Assembly: GCA_029255685.2 (NCBI GenBank)
Contig: CM055311.2
Coordinates: 15,088,952 to 15,152,951 of the forward strand
DNA: 64,000 nt
Reading direction: 5' to 3'
DNA from: Silene conica
Lineage: Eukaryota > Streptophyta > Magnoliopsida > Caryophyllales > Caryophyllaceae
Below, piece after piece: positions 57,301 to 64,000 of the stretch. Each line of letters opens with the position of its first letter. Position 1 is the first letter of the stretch. A program made the translations under genes and the position numbers. The notes under the pieces were generated by a model. The model worked only from the letters and a program-made list of their open reading frames with translations, did no database searches and was not told the DNA's origin.

Positions 57301-57302
57301 AT

Positions 57303-58778
57303 TGAAGAGTCTATTGATATGATATACTCAAGAAGGGGGGGTTGAATTGAGTATGCCTTCTTTTCGGAATCTTCTTCGATGTGTGTGTAGTTGTATGATG
57401 ATCGTTGAGTAGAGCAATAATAAAGTAGAGACACGATATTTTTGAAGTGGTTCAGTCTCACACTCTGAGACCTACGTCCACTATTCTCGATTAATAAAAT
57501 TAGTACCAACTCTGGATTACAATTTTATCAACCCTACTCGTGCGACTTTGATGTTAGTCACAACTCAATCTAGATACCGCTAAATATCTAGCTACGACAA
57601 ATACCGTTAAATATTTGTCTTACAATGAGTACCGCTAAATACTCGTTCTATCTTACGTAAATAAGATAAAGTCTTCAATGTTTTCTTGGTGTCACAATCT
57701 TGAATAAATAAGATCAATGCTTGAGCACTTGAATCTTGAATCGGATTTGACAATGAAAAGCTCGAACTTGAAGAATATGAACGGCGGTTTCTCTTTCTCG
57801 ATTTGCGTGTATGTGTGTTGTGTATTTCGTGTCAATTAATGTGTCATAGGTAGTCTATTTATATAGAATATGTATCTAGGTATTTCTAACCCTAGATGAC
57901 TTAGGAATATTACTTAAAACTAGAATACTAGTCTTTTAGTAATACTACCATAAATCTAATCTTAATATATTTAGGAAAGATATAATAATGTACTATGTGT
58001 ATTATATAAGGAATCAATTTCCTAATTCATATTTAGGAAAGATCTTTATATAATAAACAATTAGTATCCTTATTAAATCAACTTCCTAAATCATGTCAAA
58101 GATAATAAAATATATTACCATAATATAATCTTAGTTTATTTAGGACATTAAATAAATACATGATATTTATTTAAGCAAGTCCTACACGATTTGGTAATGT
58201 GGCATGTCACACGATTTCCAAAATCGAAACAAACTATATTTAGACTATATATTTTTGACAATTAAAATCATATAAAAATCTTTAGTTTATTTTAGTAATA
58301 AATAATTATCTCATAAGATATTTATTTATTTCTTATTTAACCAAAAGATATTTTATATAATCCTATTAAGATTAACAATTTCATATTTAAAATAGAATAC
58401 CATTGAACCACTAATACTACACGACACAAATTAGGAAACAATTATTTCAACACACATAAGCCTTGATCATTTCTTCTTGATATAGAGTTATAGCTACGAG
58501 CTATAACTTGAATCCATCTTGTACTAAAGCTATAGTTGACGAATACAACTTTAGTTCATTATGCGCGCTTGTGATCTTCTATCAATCTTCGACTTAGTCA
58601 AATCATTGACTAATGTGCTTGAATCTTTTATACTTGATAGATTAGATCTTGTTACTAATGTTCTGTACACTTAGCACACGATTATACATACGAGTATATA
58701 ATATATAAATAGCTAGACTTGTCATTATCAAAACATAAACATATATACTATATATATATTTGAATATATGGTTCAACA
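57303..58778 (-). repeat. Element D right LTR (5' LTR)
   Basis: 1476 bp. Compared with the left LTR I see ACAATTTCATATT for ACAATTCCATATT and one G fewer in the early G run. The palindrome recurs at 58486-58508. Confidence 0.95.
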
Positions 58779-58783
58779 GCTTA

Positions 58784-58845
58784 GCAGCTGAAACAACACA
58801 CAGGAAGGCTTGGCAACCCTTCCTAAGAAGATGAGATGCTTTCAT
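58784..58845 (-). pseudogene. Element B copy 3 pol, N-terminal end beyond element D
   Basis: Encodes [20 protein letters not shown] as in copies 1 and 2. It joins 47375 once element D and one GCTTA are removed. Confidence 0.9.
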
Positions 58846-58885
58846 CGAAGAGATAACACGAACACCCCTTTGCGGGCGAGTTCCC

Positions 58886-60286
58886 CTATAGGAAACACGA
58901 ACTCCTCAAGCAGATTTTCTGGTCGCGACACTCGAAGCGAGCATGGTATCGCGATAACCAATCCATACCGAGGATAATGTCAAACTCCTCGAGAGGAAAT
59001 CTCAGTAAGTCCGCTGGAAATGTGGCTTGACCGATAATAATAGGAACATCCCTATGGGACGAAGAGCAGGAAAACACGTCTCCAGAAGGTAAGGAAATGG
59101 AAGTCTCCTCAACTAATGAAGACTCAAGAGCTAAACGGTCGGCGAACTGAGTCGATATAAATGATAAAGAAGCTCCAGTATCGAACAAAATAAGGCACTC
59201 AGCGCCAAGAACAGAAAAGATACCGGCAACAATATCTGGATGAGCCTCGGCCTCAGCCCTAGTCATCACAAAAATCTTCCCTTTCGGCTTCCCTCCTTTA
59301 GTCGCTGCAGCAGCAGTGGCAGCCTTGCCAAGTGCAGTGTTCCTCTCAGGACACTCATAAGACTTGTGCCCAAATCCATTGCAAGTATAGCACTTGAAAG
59401 CATTCTTGAAACAGTCAAAACCCGGATGAGAAGGTTTACCACAACGGTGGCAAACACTAGCAGCTGTGTCGGTGTGAACAATGGTCTTAGCAACCGGAGC
59501 AGAGAACCTTTCAAACCGCTTCTTCTGAGAAGAAGGCGAAGAAGTAGAAGGAACAAACAGTCTCTTCCCCTGGTACACTGATCTCTGGTGAGGAGTCACA
59601 CTAGAAGTAGCAGCTCGGGTCTGAGCATCTATGGCACGAATAGAACTCTCGGCCCAAATAGCATCATCATATACCTCCACAAAAGAAGTCGAGTCACGAC
59701 GAACCATGCTCTCGATGCGCGGTCCTAGCTTGCCACGGTAAAAATAGACTATCTCGGCCTCATCTCTGACAAATCTCGATGCGAAGTGAGCAAGTTGGTT
59801 GAATCGGTCTGTGAACTCCTGAACTGACATCTTGCCTTGCTTCAAATCCATGAATTCTTTGAGTCGCTGTGATATGAGCTCTTTAGGATAAACCCTCGTC
59901 TCGAGCTTATCCTTAAAAACATCCCAATCGAACAAAGGATCAAGAGTGAAAGTAGGTCCGGTCAACGCCCACCACCTATCGGCCTCAAGGGTAAGAAAGT
60001 GAGTGGCTAACCGCACTCTATCCTCTCTACCCACCGAATACATAGCAAAGCTCCTTACCATCTCTCTGAACCACTCGGTAAGAGCTATCGGGTCAACCTC
60101 GCCACCATAAGTCTTCACGTGGCTACGGGACATCTGCGAAGCTATCCATGAGAAACTACCAGGACGATTAGCCTCGTTGCCTGGCGGTGGAGGAGGTGGA
60201 ACATTCTCTGCTTGCTGTCTCTGAGTCTCAAGCAAATGATGAATTGCTTGCAGCATAATGTTATCAGCAGCCCTAGGTCTCACCAT
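58886..60286 (-). CDS. Element B copy 3 gag-protease
   Basis: 466 codons, same domains and early end as copies 1 and 2. Changes relative to them include EMVRSF for EMERSF, AEIVYFY for AERVYFY, DAQTRA for DAETRA and IFSVLG for IFFVLG. Confidence 0.88.
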   Translation of the reverse strand: MVRPRAADNIMLQAIHHLLETQRQQAENVPPPPPPGNEANRPGSFSWIASQMSRSHVKTYGGEVDPIALTEWFREMVRSFAMYSVGREDRVRLATHFLTLEADRWWALTGPTFTLDPLFDWDVFKDKLETRVYPKELISQRLKEFMDLKQGKMSVQEFTDRFNQLAHFASRFVRDEAEIVYFYRGKLGPRIESMVRRDSTSFVEVYDDAIWAESSIRAIDAQTRAATSSVTPHQRSVYQGKRLFVPSTSSPSSQKKRFERFSAPVAKTIVHTDTAASVCHRCGKPSHPGFDCFKNAFKCYTCNGFGHKSYECPERNTALGKAATAAAATKGGKPKGKIFVMTRAEAEAHPDIVAGIFSVLGAECLILFDTGASLSFISTQFADRLALESSLVEETSISLPSGDVFSCSSSHRDVPIIIGQATFPADLLRFPLEEFDIILGMDWLSRYHARFECRDQKICLRSSCFL

Positions 60287-60452
60287 CCTTCAAAAGAGAA
60301 AACAAATATTAGCTTAGCAATTAGCATCCACAAATAGACTACAAAATAAATCCTTAGATCTACCCATCTCTCATTCATTATTTGCTGATTTGGTCAAGTT
60401 AAGGTTGGGGGTCACATGAGTGCGTCGGGAGCAATAATGCTCTGATACCAAC

Positions 60453-63373
60453 TGTAAAACCCCTCGCGAAAGCGGAAATATAAACATACAAAAGTACTAA
60501 AAATGCAGCGGAATTAAAACTTTTAAGGTAAACAACATGCGAGAAGTCTTAAACTGAAACAAAAACTGAAACTGAAATAAAACCAAAATAGATAAGTAAC
60601 AGTTCTAAGTATCAAAAACAAATATGTACATCAGCCTGGGATGGAACATCCCTACAGGCACCAAAACAACTGTATCCAAAAGTCTAAGAGTCTAGCTAGG
60701 CGATATAAAGGTAAGTCATATGATGACAACAGGATCATCACCCGCTAGCCCTCTCGTAACCCTGCTCCAACCTGCATGTACCTAAATACATGAAAACATG
60801 TACGCCACAATCAGTGGAGAGTGACTAGAGTTCTCCTAGCCACCTTTTGTGACAACACGTAACACATAAAACAATACAGAATACTCCAACATATATCAAC
60901 ATGTGAAGCATAAACAACTCATCAACTGTTCTCAAACTATCACGCAACTCTAGTGCACGACTCTCAACCAACTTCATAAACCTTTAGGAAGGAGAGCCGG
61001 TTTCCCTACTGGTTACCCAGTCGGGGGGGTCTTTCAATCCAACTATTTATGAAACCGAACTAAGAGTCATCCAATGCCTTGGATGATCAAACCACAACTC
61101 AAACAAACATTTATTTACTCATCATTATTCATATCCATATCTGACACGTACCAACTCAAGGTAAGCAGATAAAATCAGCAAGTAAAAGGTTCAGCGGTCA
61201 ACTTAAGACATAACCTAATACCAATCAATCAGCAAGTGTAAAGGTTCAGCGGTCAACTTAAGACATAACCTAAACACCAAAACATTCAGCAAGCAAGGAC
61301 TCAGAGGCCAACTTAAGGCATGGACCTGCCAATCAGCAAGACACTAGACTCAGCGGCCAACTTAAGGCATAGACTAGCATCCAAAAGCAAAGGACTCAGA
61401 AGCCAGCTTAAGGCATGTCCCTTCACCACATCACAAGGTACTAAACTCAGAGGCCAGCTTAAGGCATGTTCAAGCACCAAACATCTGCACTCCGGGCAAG
61501 GTGTCAGTTCCTTAGCTACCCCGTTGTGCAGCTGCTCTACTCGTCAGACTCAGAGGCCAACTTAAGGCATGTTCTAACGCGATCACTATCAAACATGTCA
61601 GGACTCAGAGGCCAGCTTAAGGCATGTCCCAGACACGACAAACATACACATATAGGGCTCAGAGGCCAGCTTAAGGCATATCCCCATATATGACAAACAA
61701 TTCACGTATTAAGTTCAGAGGCCAACTTAAGGCATAACTTAATACGCATCAATACAATATCAACTAAAGCCTATGAACTAATCTGTAGTTCTACTTTTCT
61801 TATCCTCTAATCAACACTTAATTGACCCCGGGAACTAAGTTGAGGAAGAGCCGTTTTCCCTTTCGGTTACCCGACGGGGGGGTCTCTATCCTTACTCCAT
61901 TCCCGAACCGAATATAATGTTGCCCGTCCTCCGGGGACCTCATATACATATCACGGGTATACAAAACGAGTTTCAATCAAAACCGATTAACCGTTTGAAA
62001 GTTACGAAAGAATTACGATTCAAAAATAGCTTACAAGGGTCCCCAAACCGGTCGGCCGGCTGGCAACCCACTCAGCCTTCCTTTCACTTTAAAAACCAAG
62101 AACACAAAAGGACTCCCAGCCGGTCGGCAGGCAGCCGGTCGGCCGGCTGGGAAGACCTTCCCCTAGCCTTTACAAATCTCGTAACCAACCCACATGCACT
62201 CCCAGCCGGCTGGCAGGCGGCCGGTCTGTCGGCTGGGCTCCCTTTCTACTTAGGTTCTTCGCAAAACAACACAAACACTACACAAGGGACTACCAGCCGG
62301 TCGGCAGGCAGCCGGTCGGCCGGCTGGCAGTCCTAAGGCCAAAAACTTCAAAAAAACGAAAACACTCAAGATGCGCTCCCAGCCGGTCGACCGGCGGCCG
62401 GTCGGTCGACCAGCTCAGAGAGCCTGTCACTAAAATCGGGATTTTCTAGCCCCTTCTAAACTTCACAAATCGACATATAATCTTCAATAATTGCTACAAG
62501 TATGATTTGCCCAACATTATAAACACCAAATACTACTATCCTAACAGCATACAAATCCCATAACAATCCTCAAATGATTATATTGAGCATCTGTCGCAAA
62601 ATGTGTAAATTTCAGAAAAAAACCACATATGAGCATAAGAACATCAACAAGCATAAATTCATCACAAATAAACATTCCTAATCATGTTACTAAGTCCTTT
62701 AAACATTATATTTTAACAAAATCAGAAACTAATCATAAGAACACATCAAACTTGCTAATATACACATTAAAGCCGAGTTTCTCATTATCGTCACCTTTCA
62801 AGCGATTCCGGCTAAAGATCCTCCTCTACCAAGTAGCTATCAACGTCTGGATTGTCTAAGCCCTCACCTACAAACATAAAAAACGGATTTATGGACTCAA
62901 AACGGAATTTAAGGAAAACAGCCCCATTTTCGAAGTTAAGGATTTACAAAAAGAAAGTGATAGATGGCTTGGAAATCGAATGAGGATTCCGAAAATGTTA
63001 TTGTTACCTCGATTTGATTAACGGATGATGAAGAAAAGCTCAAAAGAAATGTTTAACAATGGAGGTTTTAGGAGAGTTTATTTTACAGTGGAAATGTTGA
63101 AGATGGAGGAAAATGTGTCGATGGAAGGGTTTATGGGGGTTTTATGGACTGTCCTTTCCGAGTCAATTAAATGGGTCGGACACTTGAACGGATATTTTAG
63201 ATACGAGTTTAAGCTTACCAAGTTTGTATCCGTCTTAAGGACTTAAGGTTCTTAAGACGGATCTTACTAATTAAATTAAAACCTTTCACAATAAATTATT
63301 AAAAATATTATTTTATTACTTAAAATAATTTAAAACGCTTAAATTAGATTTTACTAAAATACGGGATGTTACA
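60453..63373 (-). repeat. Element B LTR4 (5' LTR of the array)
   Basis: 2921 bp, followed at once by ATACC. Private features in its right half include an enlarged last GC module (CCGGCGGCCGGTCGGTCGAC near 62390), TTTTCTAGCC, TATATTGAGCATC and TCGAATGAGG. It has a short 7-G run (61876-61882). Confidence 0.92.
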
Positions 63374-63378
63374 ATACC

Positions 63379-64000
63379 GGGCAACTAGCATCCGACTTTT
63401 AAAGCAACAAAACATATTTGTCAATTTCATGCTACGCAATAAAACAAAATCAAGCAACTAACATCTATACCTTTGATAAAAAAAAAATTGACACAAAATT
63501 AACACCTTTTCATCGGGGTAGACGATCAAGTAACTCATGGTCCACACTTGCCAAATTAAAAAAAAAAGTTCATACTCATACTCAAATTATGGAGGCAAAA
63601 CTCTTGTTTATGCACATAAGAGAAAATGACATTAGGCAAAATTTAATTAATGCAATTAAACACGGAGCAACGACATATTTCACGAGATATACTCTAATCA
63701 TATACTAGTAAAACAACTCAGCATCCTTAGGTATAAACAACTTCAAACCAATTAGGTGCATTTCCCATCTACGCACATTACATCCTTTAACATAAAACTA
63801 GTAGCAAATCTAACTTGCAAAATCGACTGTTTTATTTATCATGAACTCTTCGAATTTCGACAAAACAATAGGGTTCAGATAATGTGGAACAATTAAGTAT
63901 TCAGGCAGGATTTCATTAACACGTAGTTACTGAATTTGTCATGTTGTAAAACGATCATTACAATTATCAAAACATCAAGCTTTATCGTGGATTAACACTT
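63379..64000 (-). other. Element C internal region, continuing beyond the window
   Basis: This is the sequence that would directly follow 21894 before element B inserted. AT-rich. A 96-codon frame at 63418-63708 shows no known domain and is probably chance. I see no gene here. Confidence 0.5.

Larger units (their letters stand above)
47376..58778 (-). mobile_element. Element D: Sirevirus-like Ty1/copia retrotransposon, intact and young
   Basis: 11.4 kb, flanked by GCTTA at 47371-47375 and 58779-58783. The LTRs (47376-48852 and 57303-58778) seem to differ by only one base and one G in a G run. The minus-strand order is LTR, iMet PBS, gag (792 codons), pol (about 1100 codons), third ORF (510 codons), PPT, LTR. 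The PPT-side sequence AAATTCCCCCTTTTTGATGA, the large gag and the extra ORF match the Sirevirus (SIRE/Maximus) group. Confidence 0.92.
21895..63373 (-). mobile_element. Element B: tandem trimer of a Tekay-type chromovirus (LTR-int-LTR-int-LTR-int-LTR)
   Basis: ATACC at 21890-21894 and 63374-63378 flanks the whole array. Inside are four LTRs of about 2.9 kb, all starting TGTAAAACCCCTCGCG and ending ACGGGATGTTACA, and three internal regions of exactly 4659 bp (the third after removing element D). Each internal region has an iMet PBS, gag-protease, pol with chromodomain-type tail and a PPT. Only one pair of target duplications exists, so this arose from one insertion by later duplication. Confidence 0.92.

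Noticed and set aside
63418..63708. 96-codon ORF at the right edge
   Set aside because: AT-rich, no domain, within non-coding element C sequence. Not distinguishable from chance.

Overview
The window is repeat-rich plant nuclear DNA. Most of it is a stack of nested transposable elements, and I see no complete host gene. The organism is probably a eudicot with a large, transposon-rich genome. Evidence for a plant: Tekay-type chromovirus, Tat-type and Sirevirus-type retrotransposons, Tourist/Harbinger-like MITEs, a CACTA transposon with TATTTGCGGC subterminal repeats, and captured pieces of plant genes (MATE transporter, RAPTOR, 20S proteasome beta subunit). An order such as Caryophyllales is only a guess from the style of the repeats.

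Layout. 1-1289: 3' end of a plant LINE on the + strand. 1290-1533 and 11170-11747: remains of one older sequence, probably the 5' end of a MULE-like transposon, split by element A. 1534-11169: element A, a degenerate minus-strand Ty3/gypsy element of Tat type, flanked by the target duplication GTACC. It has lost its RT-to-integrase core but carries an antisense, intron-containing gene remnant. From 11748 to the end of the window: element C, a minus-strand chromovirus whose left LTR (11748-21458) was invaded by a 223-bp MITE and a 7-kb Harbinger-like element. That element in turn holds two smaller MITEs and a third TIR-like unit filled with a 21-bp minisatellite.

21895-63373: inserted in the internal part of C and flanked by ATACC, element B is a minus-strand Tekay-type element present as a tandem trimer: LTR1-int1-LTR2-int2-LTR3-int3-LTR4. 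LTR1 holds a 4.4-kb CACTA element (23177-27601) carrying exon fragments of at least three recognisable host genes plus one I cannot name. int3 holds element D (47376-58778), an intact and very young Sirevirus-like Ty1/copia element with a third ORF of 510 codons.

How the parts relate. Every junction examined has matching target duplications, so the order of events can be read. The MULE-like sequence came first and was hit by A and by C. C received the MITE, the Harbinger-like element and B. B was already frameshifted and carried a nonsense codon when it became a trimer by unequal recombination between its LTRs: LTR2 and LTR3 are LTR4-like on the left and LTR1-like on the right. The CACTA and D came later. 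D has LTRs differing by about one substitution and one G-run length change, so it is the only element here that looks capable of moving. The most notable items are the recombinant-LTR trimer, the gene-capturing CACTA, the antisense gene remnant in A, and the minisatellite-driven duplications at 15-19 kb.
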